A stretch of DNA of 64,000 nt, taken from IMG/VR virus record IMGVR_UViG_3300027746_000016, positions 30,966 to 94,965 of that record; one strand, given 5' to 3'. Shown here one piece after another: positions 46,101 to 56,188 of the stretch; within the stretch, counting starts at the first letter, position 1, and each line of letters starts with the position of its first letter. Under the pieces are notes generated by a model that saw only the letters and a list, made by a program, of their open reading frames with translations, made no database searches and was not told where the DNA came from. This stretch comes from a virus. A program made the translations under genes and the position numbers.

Positions 46101-46760
46101 ATTAAATTAAATGGAGCATTCAATAACAATTGGAACCAAATTTATAGACCTACTAGCCTGTCAACTGTAACAAGTCAAAAAACTTTACCGTTTAGCCATG
46201 CAGTTCATTTTGAAACAAGCGAAAATGAAATATTGAATGCATTAGGCGCAAGATATTTTCAACAATCTGCATATAGATTACCAGTAGCACCTTCTATTTC
46301 TGGACAAACTCGAACGTTTAAAGAAATTAACTGCCCTATAAAAACTTCATTTATTGATAATGACAAATATTTAATAGGCAAATATACCTGCGGTGCATAT
46401 CTATTCATTTCACCAGGTTCATATCAAGCAATTGGATCAAATGCAGTTAGCCCAACTATAACAAAGAGGACTGTTGAATTTGGCTCAGCTAATTCTATTC
46501 AAATACCATTAAAATTTCAATATCGAGTTTCTGACTATTTAGCAAATGTTGGTGGAAATAGACCAGAAATAAGCTTAACAAATATTAAATATTCTAAAAA
46601 GTTAGGATTAGATATTTATTTAAAAGATGAAACCTTTTCTTTTGACATTTTAGCAACAGTAAAGTATCAAAGTGAAACTGCATCAGTTACTCCACTTTCT
46701 CAAATTGCACAATCTGGCGCAATTAGTCAAAGTGATTTAGTCGCAGTAGTTGGAGGATAA
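43125..46760 (+). CDS. Large tail module protein with coiled coil and FN3-like domain
   Basis: This 1211-residue protein is not recognised. The N-terminal 60 residues are helical (DFLAELGVDINNMQEFLIKL). About 435-500 is a coiled coil (TVKTQIREKDSQINSLRNEI). About 520-660 looks like a fibronectin type III or related beta-sandwich (FQEIVQFKVRYKILNRSGQS and WPDSPIESAWSNIIQISFPE). The C-terminal part is beta-rich. It is co-transcribed with its neighbours. A baseplate wedge or long structural role is probable but not proven. Confidence 0.72.
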   Translation: MADNTTLSDFLAELGVDINNMQEFLIKLNEMLTTPNPTVTFTQTLANGTTSAPIQVASHAGLIRKVNDIDSKFNSLLGANGNRITVTSNGVTKSFELQDIASVIKDLNAVSSKSLVKPEYFNVKTNWFFESFLSPLIYIDLDVSNIITSDVDKFEITRVIILNTLDNFAYFDTVYKGQTNILYTTALADLTANSIGYTIDVNEQSLPPARSRNSGNFQIIGINTARVSTTDIIASSIITTNSYTLDTIRYSKYIDGLDNPMQETLAINDILITSDNSEYKINSINPTTNSVILTKIYGNQAITTEGVGSTLSIKPDLLISNNLQVNVGFNERQIIFFRPISTRLKQTTSQYSQGIGLYTNELTIAQATGPNITLSKYYQSFISDFSLLFTEYSKEKKIPASIGVTPIAPTLVNTNFVVVQDNDHIKQDDDVNSVKASISSLETVKTQIREKDSQINSLRNEINTNSQLTAAAKAQKTLELTTLTAQRATLSTQYSSTISTITTAISTVPTLIKPPAYSVKGMWSIPAATESPDGYGFQEIVQFKVRYKILNRSGQSAATTPTRVASTTGSNAIGVISAYKEFLTKARSKEYNPVTGFYQWAVEDIVNPDIVNSNQLEIPIGKGEIIEIQIKSLSEAGWPDSPIESAWSNIIQISFPENLTVIEDASVVSQRIFAEEAKINFKTELGAQGLDLHLGTAFSSADKYYAHRAEDIASGFFSTGGGIINLFSKLQTISNTLESIQATLASGTGTLKVSIIDGANNQITVTNGQTIELNAGNYKDQIQNGGIYEHGKVITRQYTIQLENTSQTALQLISALTGALGQIATLSNPINSPSEPYHTSLRYDLAPLVINSAVIGTIGGFTNTNGYQSSQVKGQIIYNRAQSVDLSNNLIEGDRLAITAQDPNNISYNTTDTGYINYDYRGNTINGTTVPYALGHYLPFDPTLSSFTIQKNTTSYQLSTNSNVWNGTLDVSGAPVGGGLLSEFCISTDHPDIKLNGAFNNNWNQIYRPTSLSTVTSQKTLPFSHAVHFETSENEILNALGARYFQQSAYRLPVAPSISGQTRTFKEINCPIKTSFIDNDKYLIGKYTCGAYLFISPGSYQAIGSNAVSPTITKRTVEFGSANSIQIPLKFQYRVSDYLANVGGNRPEISLTNIKYSKKLGLDIYLKDETFSFDILATVKYQSETASVTPLSQIAQSGAISQSDLVAVVGG

Positions 46761-46776
46761 AATAATTAATTAAAGA

Positions 46777-49700
46777 TTGTCTACGAATATTTCATATACT
46801 AAATTAGCGGACCGTAATGTAAGCTTTGGATTAATTAGAACTAACCCTAAATTAACTTCAAACGTTAAACTTACCGTTGACTCAGCTGGTGATCTTTGGT
46901 TAAATTCAATCGATGCAACTAATGAATTGGCTAATCGAAAATACAAAAAGTTTAGAGTAAATCCAAACTCAAATCACCCAGTTAATATATATAAGTTTTA
47001 TGATTATGGAAATACTCCATCAAATATTTCATTTGCACTAGGGTCAACAATTAACACTGATTCGGTTGCAAGCAATTTAAAAGATCAATATGATTTTGAT
47101 TTATATTCTAGTGGTGCAAAGTATTTAACCTCAAGATTATATGATGAAAAATTTAGTTATTTTGCACCATTATATTTAGATAAAGTTTTACCTGAATATT
47201 TTGTTATTTTTAAAATACCTGGAGCATCAAACTATACAGTAGGCGAATGGAAATCTAAACTTGCAGATCCTAATTTCAGTAAATCAGATTTTGCACTTGA
47301 TCTTTTTAAAAATGCAAAAGCGGTTGAGACTATTTTAATAGATGAAACTACTAATATTGGAAAATATATTAGAAGAATTCAACTTGATAAACAGTATAAC
47401 AAAAACCCATTATATATTAATTTTAAAAACGATGCAAATTCAACATATCGAGGTCTTTCAATTACGTCTGGTACATATACTGAAATACCGCTTTTGTTAA
47501 ATTTAAATAGATCAATTCCTCAATTAAGACTTGAAAAAAATATAATTAGTGGTTTTGAAAATAATAATTTAATTTATCCAAGAATATTAAATTTAGAATT
47601 TTTATTTAACGATTTAATATCTCCAGAATATGAAATTAATAGATATTTTGGAATATACTGTAATTCAATTGATCTTGAAGAATTTGATATTGATATTCCA
47701 GCAATGTATAATGCAACTGAGGATAATTTAAATTCGCTAATGACTATCTACAAACAGTCTGATACAATTTCATATAATTTAACTAATCAGAATGGAGTTG
47801 TACTTAGAGGAACTAATGTAGAGTCTGATTTAAGTTATTTAAACTCAGCCCTATCAAATAAAGACCTATTATATTTTCCATATTTAAAAACAAAAGACCG
47901 AGAATTACACTTATTAAATATAAAAGCTCCAAATTATTCAATACCTACCTTTAGCCAAACGGGTCAAACCGTAATATTTTCAGTAGATGATACCTCATTT
48001 GATATAGGCAAAACGTTTGGCGCAGGGGACTTATTTTCTCAAGAACCGGCAGTTAAGTATTCATTAGATACACGAGCAGCAGTTTCAATAACAATTAATA
48101 GCATACCAGCCCACTTAGATGTATTAAGAATATATCATCCAGCTGGTTCAATATTTAATAATAGTGAATCACATAGTAAATACGATGATATTGTATTTGT
48201 AAATAACTATTTTACAAGTGTAGATACTAAATATTCTTTAGAGTATCCAACCATCTCAATTGTTAATTTTAATACATCTGATCCAAATAGTGGATCACCA
48301 ACATTTAGCCCAAATACATCAGAATTAATTGGTACTCAGTATAAATCAAGTATAAATGGATCTAAATGGATATGGAATGGAAATTCATATATACCAGGAG
48401 TATTAGGTTCTAGAATATATGTAAATATTAATAATGCTGAAATTAATTCAGTAGGGTTTACGGATTTAACGCAATTAGCCCAAACCATTGCAACAATTGT
48501 AAACAACTTTACTAATACAACTCTATTAGGTTCAAGTATTACAAACAGTGTTTTTATACAAGTCTCTGAGCCAGGTCATAGTTATCCAGACTTAGCAATT
48601 AAATATATATCACCAACCTCACGCATCTATATAAATGGAAAAAATACTGCAGATATTGTATATGCGGATGGAGGATTTGCAAAGATGAACCAGCCAGTAA
48701 TATCATTTGCTAATATTGAAAATATAAAAGCTGAATTACCTAATATAATTGTTAAAACCGCAACTGACTGGTCTAAAATTAATAGAATATGTAATTCTAC
48801 GTCCATACTTAATTCTAAATTAACTGAGTCAACTCTTTCTAATTATTTAAATACCGCAACGTTAATACTAGAAGATAACGAAGAAGTTCAAATCACCTAT
48901 AATTCAATTGAACTTAGAAAAATTGTAAAACCTAAGTTAGGTATTTTATCAATGTTTGAAATTAAGGATTTTAATTTTGAATATCATTCAACTCAATATT
49001 CTAAAATACCAGAAATTGATTTATATCAATATTATTATATACCTAAAGATATTGCTATTTTAGATTTTACTAAATATGTATATAGAGCAATTGGTTCAGG
49101 TATAATTTTAGTAAACGAAACTCAATATACTATATCCGTAGGTTCAACACAATATATTTCACAAAGCCTATTGGGTTTACATAAATATTCTGTACTTTCT
49201 GGAAATGTAATATTAATTCAAACCAATTTAATTCCTCAAAACCAGGCAGCTCAACGTCTTGATATTGCAATACTAGATCAGGATCAAAACTTTCAAAATT
49301 TTACTGGATTTTTTGGATTTGGAGCAGACCATAGTGCGCCGGACCCAAATTCAACAACCTATCAATATAAAGAAAAATTTAAAACTAACAATTTAATTAG
49401 TGAATATGCTGCATACTTAGAGAATTATTCAACTGAATTTGCAAATGATAGTAAAATTATTCCGTATATTTCAAAATGGGGAATCATTGACTCAACCGAT
49501 GCTAGAGGCAATCCGTACCGATTAAATTCTGATATTTTATTTGGAAAAGATAATTTTGGACCATCACATAGAGAAAAGTCACCAAATGCTGAAAAGCTAA
49601 CACATGAATGGTTTTATATTGAATCTGATTTTAACTATTCAAGTAATATTGACCTACTTAAAGAAAATTATTACTATTTTAATTCTCCATTAGATATTAA

Positions 49701-52700
49701 TTTATTAATTAGTGAGGCTTCTTATTTTGAAAAATATTTTACATACGTTCCAACTCTTGATAATATTGAATTAGATTTTCCACAGTTTAGATATTCTAAA
49801 TTAATGAATAATTCATTTAGCCGTCAATATAATACACTATTTAATGGAATACAATTTAAATTTTCAGAATTAGATAAGGAAGGTTTAGTTTTACCTGGAA
49901 CTACCCGATTTGAAGACTATAATTTTAGTATTTTATTAAAACCTGTACCTGAGGATTTAATAAATCCACAATCTCCAATTAAATATAGGGTTATTGAAAA
50001 TATTAATGCAAAGTCAATATTAATATTGATTGAAGTTGCGCTTGGTGATATTTCAAAAATTAGTAACGAATTATTGTCTATTCCAACTGACTCTGACTTT
50101 GCTAGGGATAATCGAGTTGACCAAAGTAATATATTAACGGGTAATGGTCTCATCACTGAGGATCAAATTAGTAGTTTTCAAATTGACACAATCGTTGATG
50201 TAACTTCACCAGATCCAGTTAAAAAATTATATACCAATAATTACTATTTAGATTTAATAGAGGCATTTACTGGGGCAACGGTTACTGATGCAATAACTGG
50301 AGAGTCGATCGTTAATGATAGAGTTAATGGAGTATATGTACCAAAGGCTGGCGAAACCGCGTTAGTTAAATATACAGACACACATAGCATTATTCTTGCA
50401 TTTTCTGAAAGTAAATTATTTAATGAAATAGAGTCAGGTAATATTACAAACGGCTCAGTCAATAATAAAAATCTTGATCAAAAATTTGACACAAGTAAAA
50501 TATTGCCAGCATACATATCTACTGCAATTAGTCCAGGTATATATGGACCATCTAATTTACCGTTACCTGAACCAAAGTCTGTAATTTATTTAGTTAAAGT
50601 GGTTGACTATCGATCAATTGGATTTCCTCCAACCTTAACTGGATTAAGCAAATTAAACCTAAATATAGTTAAGCCGGCTCTATTATCAATATTTGGAGAT
50701 TATAGAATTTCATTTAATTCAAATGGTGTCTCTAATTTAACCTATGCCTTTTTATATGCAGCCACCGATAAAAAATATAATACAACAGCCTCTGCCTTTT
50801 CAACGGTTAAGCTTGCAGTTGGGGTTGATTTAAGCCCAGGTTCAATGAAGTTAACTGAGAATGGCTATTTTATACCTGGTGCAAATCTTAAAAATCTTCC
50901 CAAAAACTATTTTAAATTAGAGGAATTTATTAATCCAAGTAGTGCAAGTCATTCAACTCTAACTACTCCAACTAATGGAGATATTGCACCGCTACCTGCG
51001 TTTTCTCCATTAATGTTTATTAACTCAATTGGTGAAATTTCAATATTATTAAAAACCAGCGCAGAATTTAATAATAATTTAACAAATACCTCATTAGATA
51101 TTAGTCGATCTGGGGCAACTACCCATGCACTTAAAACTGTAAATAACAATTTATTAATAATCGATTCACCTACTGTTATTTATGATATACTAAGTGAAGT
51201 TATTCCATCTATTACCTCTGGTACTACAACTACTACCACGCTAGCCGGTGGTGTAACTACTACTACCACTACCGTTATTAGTCAATTAAATTTAGCGATT
51301 AACTATGTTGGACAAAGCGTAATAACTAAATCATTTACTCTTCCGTCTAAATTTAAAATTGGAGATATTGTTAAAATATATGCTATTGCTCAACCAACGG
51401 TTCATTATTTAATTGGTGCGGTTACTTCGGTAACTGAGACTGTATCTAATAGTGGAAATTTTTATAAACTTACCGTATCCGTGCGTAGCCAAACCACTGC
51501 AAACACATCACATGTTCCAGATTGGGGTATTACCTGTACACAAAATATTATTGTATTAAAGCCTGCGGTAGTTACCAATGCTTCTACTGGAGTTAACCAG
51601 ATTACATTAAATAAATCAAATTTTCCAAGTGGATCATCCCCTGAGTGGTTATTAAATACTCAACAATTTCAACTATTTGGTGGTAAAAATTACTTCTTAA
51701 ATTTATTTAAGAATCTATCCTTTGCTAATTTTAGTGAATTATTATTAAATAATTCCGATTTAATTTCCTTTGAATCATATATGGATGGAAAACTTTTACC
51801 TGGTAAACAAATACAAATATCAATTGAGCAAGCTGATCAAGTTAATAAAACTACAATTATTTCAACTGGTCCAGAGTTTGTTCAAACTGCAAGTCAACAA
51901 TTAATGGGCGGAGTAATTCATAAAGAATCGGTTTCTATTCCATACGAGATTTTTAGATATTCTGGAGAATATGATATTGTGTATAAACCGGTTTCTGGTT
52001 TTAAATTTAATTCTAAATTAGGCTCAACTGATTTATCTGCAGCCAATGTATTTTTTAATACTGAGATTAAAAATTTCTTTACTATACCTGAATTTTATTT
52101 AGTTAAATATGCTGAATCTAAAATTTTAGATTTTGAAGATTCTGACACTTATTTACCAGTATATCCATTAATTAATGAGTCACCTATTGATAAAACAAGT
52201 TATAATACCCTATCTAGTAGTTGGGATTTTAATTATCATAGGTTATATACTACTAAAACTGACTATACTCTAATACCTGGAAGTAGAAGAATTACCGAAG
52301 ACTATTCGTTTGTTTCAAAGCTTATTAATTTACCAATGAGCCTTACGGCTGAGTCATTTAATGCAGTTCAAGTAACTACTACTAATTTTGAAATAACTGA
52401 TGCTCAGTTTAAACAATTAACGGTAAATGGACAAGCCGTTGATATTATATATGCAACATTCCAAAATGAAATTAGACTTAAAATAAACTTAGAGCTTATA
52501 ATTTCAAAGGCCCTAATTACAAATGGATTAAGGTTCCAGTTTAATAAATTTTTTAGAAAGGATGGAAATAGCATATTAACTACTGATCCTCTAGTCTTTG
52601 GAACTTTAACCCAAGAACAATATCTTTTAAATTATTGTAAAGATAATTTATCTAAATTATATACTCTAGACCTTGCTGAATTTTATATAAAAGGAATCAA

Positions 52701-52920
52701 TTCTCCAATTATAAATGATACCTTTGTTAATACTAAGTTTATTAATTTTTCTCAGGTGTCATATGATAATTTAGTAAGTAACGGATATGCACTAGACTCA
52801 AATTTTATTCAAATAAATAACACAGGTTCCGCAATATTAACTGGCTCAATACCAACTGGCTTAATACCAAATGGCTCAGGATTTAGCGTAGTTCCAAAAT
52901 TAAAAATTAACTATATTTAA
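46777..52920 (+). CDS. Giant tail module protein (2047 residues)
   Basis: This is the largest gene in the window. It starts with TTG at 46777; no ATG exists for hundreds of codons downstream in frame. The N-terminus (NVSFGLIRTNPKLTSNVKLT) and repeated aromatic/Asn-rich beta segments run throughout. A threonine-rich linker (SGTTTTTTLAGGVTTTTTTV) lies near residue 1485, similar to linkers in the 986-residue adhesin. A YGPSNLP peptide occurs near residue 1255. The last codon overlaps the next ATG (TAATG). No enzyme motif is seen. It is probably a baseplate-associated or fibre-scaffold protein. Confidence 0.75.
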   Translation: MSTNISYTKLADRNVSFGLIRTNPKLTSNVKLTVDSAGDLWLNSIDATNELANRKYKKFRVNPNSNHPVNIYKFYDYGNTPSNISFALGSTINTDSVASNLKDQYDFDLYSSGAKYLTSRLYDEKFSYFAPLYLDKVLPEYFVIFKIPGASNYTVGEWKSKLADPNFSKSDFALDLFKNAKAVETILIDETTNIGKYIRRIQLDKQYNKNPLYINFKNDANSTYRGLSITSGTYTEIPLLLNLNRSIPQLRLEKNIISGFENNNLIYPRILNLEFLFNDLISPEYEINRYFGIYCNSIDLEEFDIDIPAMYNATEDNLNSLMTIYKQSDTISYNLTNQNGVVLRGTNVESDLSYLNSALSNKDLLYFPYLKTKDRELHLLNIKAPNYSIPTFSQTGQTVIFSVDDTSFDIGKTFGAGDLFSQEPAVKYSLDTRAAVSITINSIPAHLDVLRIYHPAGSIFNNSESHSKYDDIVFVNNYFTSVDTKYSLEYPTISIVNFNTSDPNSGSPTFSPNTSELIGTQYKSSINGSKWIWNGNSYIPGVLGSRIYVNINNAEINSVGFTDLTQLAQTIATIVNNFTNTTLLGSSITNSVFIQVSEPGHSYPDLAIKYISPTSRIYINGKNTADIVYADGGFAKMNQPVISFANIENIKAELPNIIVKTATDWSKINRICNSTSILNSKLTESTLSNYLNTATLILEDNEEVQITYNSIELRKIVKPKLGILSMFEIKDFNFEYHSTQYSKIPEIDLYQYYYIPKDIAILDFTKYVYRAIGSGIILVNETQYTISVGSTQYISQSLLGLHKYSVLSGNVILIQTNLIPQNQAAQRLDIAILDQDQNFQNFTGFFGFGADHSAPDPNSTTYQYKEKFKTNNLISEYAAYLENYSTEFANDSKIIPYISKWGIIDSTDARGNPYRLNSDILFGKDNFGPSHREKSPNAEKLTHEWFYIESDFNYSSNIDLLKENYYYFNSPLDINLLISEASYFEKYFTYVPTLDNIELDFPQFRYSKLMNNSFSRQYNTLFNGIQFKFSELDKEGLVLPGTTRFEDYNFSILLKPVPEDLINPQSPIKYRVIENINAKSILILIEVALGDISKISNELLSIPTDSDFARDNRVDQSNILTGNGLITEDQISSFQIDTIVDVTSPDPVKKLYTNNYYLDLIEAFTGATVTDAITGESIVNDRVNGVYVPKAGETALVKYTDTHSIILAFSESKLFNEIESGNITNGSVNNKNLDQKFDTSKILPAYISTAISPGIYGPSNLPLPEPKSVIYLVKVVDYRSIGFPPTLTGLSKLNLNIVKPALLSIFGDYRISFNSNGVSNLTYAFLYAATDKKYNTTASAFSTVKLAVGVDLSPGSMKLTENGYFIPGANLKNLPKNYFKLEEFINPSSASHSTLTTPTNGDIAPLPAFSPLMFINSIGEISILLKTSAEFNNNLTNTSLDISRSGATTHALKTVNNNLLIIDSPTVIYDILSEVIPSITSGTTTTTTLAGGVTTTTTTVISQLNLAINYVGQSVITKSFTLPSKFKIGDIVKIYAIAQPTVHYLIGAVTSVTETVSNSGNFYKLTVSVRSQTTANTSHVPDWGITCTQNIIVLKPAVVTNASTGVNQITLNKSNFPSGSSPEWLLNTQQFQLFGGKNYFLNLFKNLSFANFSELLLNNSDLISFESYMDGKLLPGKQIQISIEQADQVNKTTIISTGPEFVQTASQQLMGGVIHKESVSIPYEIFRYSGEYDIVYKPVSGFKFNSKLGSTDLSAANVFFNTEIKNFFTIPEFYLVKYAESKILDFEDSDTYLPVYPLINESPIDKTSYNTLSSSWDFNYHRLYTTKTDYTLIPGSRRITEDYSFVSKLINLPMSLTAESFNAVQVTTTNFEITDAQFKQLTVNGQAVDIIYATFQNEIRLKINLELIISKALITNGLRFQFNKFFRKDGNSILTTDPLVFGTLTQEQYLLNYCKDNLSKLYTLDLAEFYIKGINSPIINDTFVNTKFINFSQVSYDNLVSNGYALDSNFIQINNTGSAILTGSIPTGLIPNGSGFSVVPKLKINYI

Positions 52921-55319
52921 TGGCAATAAACATCAACCTAAAAGAAGTATTTTCAAACGATAGTGCTGGAGACATTTCATCTAAATTAAATTTTAATTTT
53001 AATCAGCTGCTTGCACTAGGTGTAGGCCAAGGCGGTCTACCTGGAGAAACTGGATCAAGCGGTTCAGCTGGACCAATTGGACCAACTGGCCTGCCTGGAA
53101 CAAATGGTCCAGTGATTTGGTCATCTACTAGTGGATCAACCTCAGCGCTAGGAGCAAGCTCGCCTGCAAATTCAGTAGTTGGCGACTATTACATTAGCGA
53201 TACTGCGATTTATAAAAAAAATGAAGCTGGTACAAATTGGGAAGTTATTACAAATTTTAGTAATATATTTAATGCAGTTTCGGTAGCCGGCACAGTCTCA
53301 TGGCAAACTGGCATAAACAGTTCTGCTATTTCTAGACTTATTGTAAATACTAGAAATTCAAATGGCATTGACCGAATTACTACTCTTGGAACCAGCGGAA
53401 ACTATACTACAAATTTTCCAAATTGGAAAGCCTCAGACGCTACTTCTCAAAATTCACAAGCTACACTTTTTAATTTTGATGCAAATACCGTAAAATATTA
53501 TATTGCAGGTAGTGCTGATACTAATGGATATACGGTTACGCCGACTACCCTTAGGGCAGGTAATGCATTAACCGATGAGGTTTTTCCGTATACTTCACTA
53601 CTTTCTCTATATTCATTTTTTAATAGCGCAGATGCACCAACCGAATCAAGTCAATATTCTGGAAATATTGGATATAGACATCAACTTGAATTAGGGTCAG
53701 TTGACGAATTGACTGAGGGTTTACATGGAACTGCTGGTACAAGTTCAACCTATGTAGTAAGTCCAACCTATCAAAATTTAAGAATTAGAAAATATAGAAT
53801 GGCAGATACTAGTGGAAGTTTTGGTGGAAATAGTGTTATTCTAACTGATTTTAATCTACATGCAGCGGATGGAATAACTACACCAGCCCTAACCTCAAAA
53901 ATGAAATGGAGAGTTAATAAAAAAACCTCTGCAACTAATAGTACAGGTTCAGTAATTACCATGACGTTAAATCCTGGAATAACTGAGGCTAGTGCAAGCG
54001 ATAGCATTAAAACAAGTTCAATTTCTGGAGTTGATGGTATTCATTTAGTATCTAGCGAAGGCCCATTTAAATTAGCAATAGGGTTTGACTCAACTAATAT
54101 TGCTAATAGTACAAAAAAGGCTATAATTAGTTCAGACGGTACAGACACCTTAACTTCAATTACATTTGCTAAATTACCAATTACTGTAACCAATTCATCT
54201 GCTAATATTACATTGGCGACTACTGGAATTACCTCAAATTCAGCTATTACAATTTCATCAACTGCTACCCCAGGTGCAGGCACTGATAGTATAGTACTAA
54301 GCACAAATAGTGGCGGCGATATAGGTTTATATTCTGGGACAAGCGGTAACTCTATTAGAATTGGAGGAACTAAGGCCAATCCAGCAATTACTATTTTAAA
54401 TACCAGATTAGCAAGTGCCATTCCATTTGCAACCTCTACTGGTACAGTTCCTACCTATTCAAGCAGTGATGCAAATACTCTCGACGAATATCAGGAAGGT
54501 ACATTTGTGCCAACAATTAGCTATTTATACAATGGCAGCCCTAAGGCTCTAAGAACAAGCGGCTCTGGTGTATTAAGTGCAAATTCTCCAACTATTAGTC
54601 AAAACTATGGAATTTATACAAAAATTGGAAAATTAATTCAATTTACACTTAAATTTTCAATATCAAATTGGTACATCAATAATACTTCATCTTTAGCCCC
54701 GAGCGATGACAATCCAGCCGGTGGTGCACAGGCTCCGCTTAATGCATTTACCTCATATGATAATATTGATGCATTAGATGTTGGAAATATTGCGAATGAT
54801 ACACCATCTGGTACTTGGCATCACTATTACGGTCGAGAACAATATCAACTTGCAATATCTGGAATACCAAATCATTTTCCTGATCTTAACGGAACTGGCC
54901 AAAGCGGCTATGGAACAGCAGATATGCAATTTAAGGTTTCATTAAATCCAAGAAATACTTCAAATACAGCCGCGTGTATTAGAACCTTCCCAATGGACTA
55001 TTCTTTTGGAGGAACGGGCGGAGTTGGAACAAGTGGCAAGTCAACTCATCCATTTGAAGCGATTGATCCATCTTCTATTTATGCAAAAATTGTTAGAACT
55101 GATCAGGGAACTCAAAATGTTTATCCTGAACTTAGACTATATGGTAATCGTAAAAGTTATTCTGCAAATCCTACCCTTTTAAATAACGTAAGTGGAATAC
55201 GCTCAAACGTATCAATTTATGATTTTTTAACCATTAATAATCAATCAGAAGCCAACGGTAATACAATTGATGTTGTTATAAGCGGTAGTTATTTAACTGG
55301 GCATACGCAAGCCGTTTAA
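52920..55319 (+). CDS. Tail fibre protein with collagen-like N-terminal segment
   Basis: This 799-residue protein has a short Gly-x-y, collagen-like run at about 36-62 (GLPGETGSSGSAGPIGPTGL). Beta-rich, Ser/Thr-rich repeats follow, typical of trimeric fibres. The C-terminal region (about 560-799) is more globular and aromatic and could be the host-contact domain. It overlaps the previous gene by one base and the convergent gene at 55316 by four bases. T4 short or long fibre homology is not recognisable. Confidence 0.78.
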   Translation: MAININLKEVFSNDSAGDISSKLNFNFNQLLALGVGQGGLPGETGSSGSAGPIGPTGLPGTNGPVIWSSTSGSTSALGASSPANSVVGDYYISDTAIYKKNEAGTNWEVITNFSNIFNAVSVAGTVSWQTGINSSAISRLIVNTRNSNGIDRITTLGTSGNYTTNFPNWKASDATSQNSQATLFNFDANTVKYYIAGSADTNGYTVTPTTLRAGNALTDEVFPYTSLLSLYSFFNSADAPTESSQYSGNIGYRHQLELGSVDELTEGLHGTAGTSSTYVVSPTYQNLRIRKYRMADTSGSFGGNSVILTDFNLHAADGITTPALTSKMKWRVNKKTSATNSTGSVITMTLNPGITEASASDSIKTSSISGVDGIHLVSSEGPFKLAIGFDSTNIANSTKKAIISSDGTDTLTSITFAKLPITVTNSSANITLATTGITSNSAITISSTATPGAGTDSIVLSTNSGGDIGLYSGTSGNSIRIGGTKANPAITILNTRLASAIPFATSTGTVPTYSSSDANTLDEYQEGTFVPTISYLYNGSPKALRTSGSGVLSANSPTISQNYGIYTKIGKLIQFTLKFSISNWYINNTSSLAPSDDNPAGGAQAPLNAFTSYDNIDALDVGNIANDTPSGTWHHYYGREQYQLAISGIPNHFPDLNGTGQSGYGTADMQFKVSLNPRNTSNTAACIRTFPMDYSFGGTGGVGTSGKSTHPFEAIDPSSIYAKIVRTDQGTQNVYPELRLYGNRKSYSANPTLLNNVSGIRSNVSIYDFLTINNQSEANGNTIDVVISGSYLTGHTQAV

Positions 55320-56110
55320 ACCTTTAATTTAAATGGAATGCTCTTTTGCTTTTCCAATAGTCTATGGAAATCTAACAGAGCATTTGCATCAAAGCCATGC
55401 AACTGATTCATAATTCGATTTAATAAAATTGTATCTTTTGCTAAATAAATTCGGTTTATTGGATCTATATTAAGTCCGCCGCCAATTACCATTACATTTT
55501 TATCAGGATCAAAATCGTTAAGTAGTGGCATCTCTTTTAATAGTCGGTCTTTAAATTTATTTTCTTTTAAATTAGGTAATTTAATAGTTTTCATTACTGA
55601 TACCGAATATCCAAGATTTCTAGTACTTTTTAAATTTAACTTAATAATTTCATAGTGATCTGGCTCAAGCGTTTTACACACTAAATAAACCCGGTCTTGA
55701 TTATGAATCCAGGAATTATTAAAATAAAAATGTATTTTTTCTAAACTTAATATCTGTTTCTCTAAATATTCAGTCATTGTCTCTGCTAAAATTAACGAAG
55801 TTTCTTTGATAATTTCTTTACCTAGACTATCTGTCTTTTGAGAAAGCTGGGAAATAACTGATAATAAATTAATATTTGTATTAACCACATTAAGACCAGA
55901 ATCATATAATTTACCATCTGATATAATTGTATTAATGTTTAAATAGTGAAAAACAATTTCATAAAAATTATCAAATTTTCCAAGTTCTAGATTTTTAAGA
56001 TATGCCTGTTTTGCCCCAAGAAGAAGATATGTATAATATTCAAGGTCGACTTTATATGCTTGACAGATCCAGGTAGGGTCAAGTATTTGTTTAGGGTTTA
56101 GAGATTTCAT
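55316..56110 (-). CDS. Hypothetical protein on opposite strand within tail module
   Basis: I choose ATG at 56110 (264 residues, MKSLNPKQILDPTWICQ). A longer frame reaches a TTG at 56194, but that would overlap the divergent gene start and a late-type promoter. A minus-strand AATAAATAA lies 20-28 bases upstream of the chosen start. The protein is helical, with SLILAETMTEYLEKQILSLE, then a beta segment with NQDRVYLVCKTLEPDHYEII and VMVIGGGLNIDP. It is not recognised. Its lone minus-strand position among fibre genes suggests a fibre chaperone, assembly or modifying role, or an inserted gene; undecided. Confidence 0.7.
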   Translation of the reverse strand: MKSLNPKQILDPTWICQAYKVDLEYYTYLLLGAKQAYLKNLELGKFDNFYEIVFHYLNINTIISDGKLYDSGLNVVNTNINLLSVISQLSQKTDSLGKEIIKETSLILAETMTEYLEKQILSLEKIHFYFNNSWIHNQDRVYLVCKTLEPDHYEIIKLNLKSTRNLGYSVSVMKTIKLPNLKENKFKDRLLKEMPLLNDFDPDKNVMVIGGGLNIDPINRIYLAKDTILLNRIMNQLHGFDANALLDFHRLLEKQKSIPFKLKV

Positions 56111-56129
56111 AAAGTAACCCAGTTTATTA

Positions 56130-56138
56130 TTATTTATT
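56130..56138 (-). promoter_or_regulatory. Late promoter motif, minus strand
   Basis: AATAAATAA on the minus strand starts 28 bases before the ATG at 56110. Together with the plus-strand motif at 56165 it forms a divergent late promoter pair. Confidence 0.5.
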
Positions 56139-56164
56139 TGAGAGGTATTTCCGGTAACACTGGG

Positions 56165-56173
56165 ATAAATAAC
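56165..56173 (+). promoter_or_regulatory. Late promoter motif
   Basis: ATAAATAAC beginning 24 bases before the ATG of the 689-residue gene. Confidence 0.6.
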
Positions 56174-56188
56174 AAAAAGATGGTTTAA

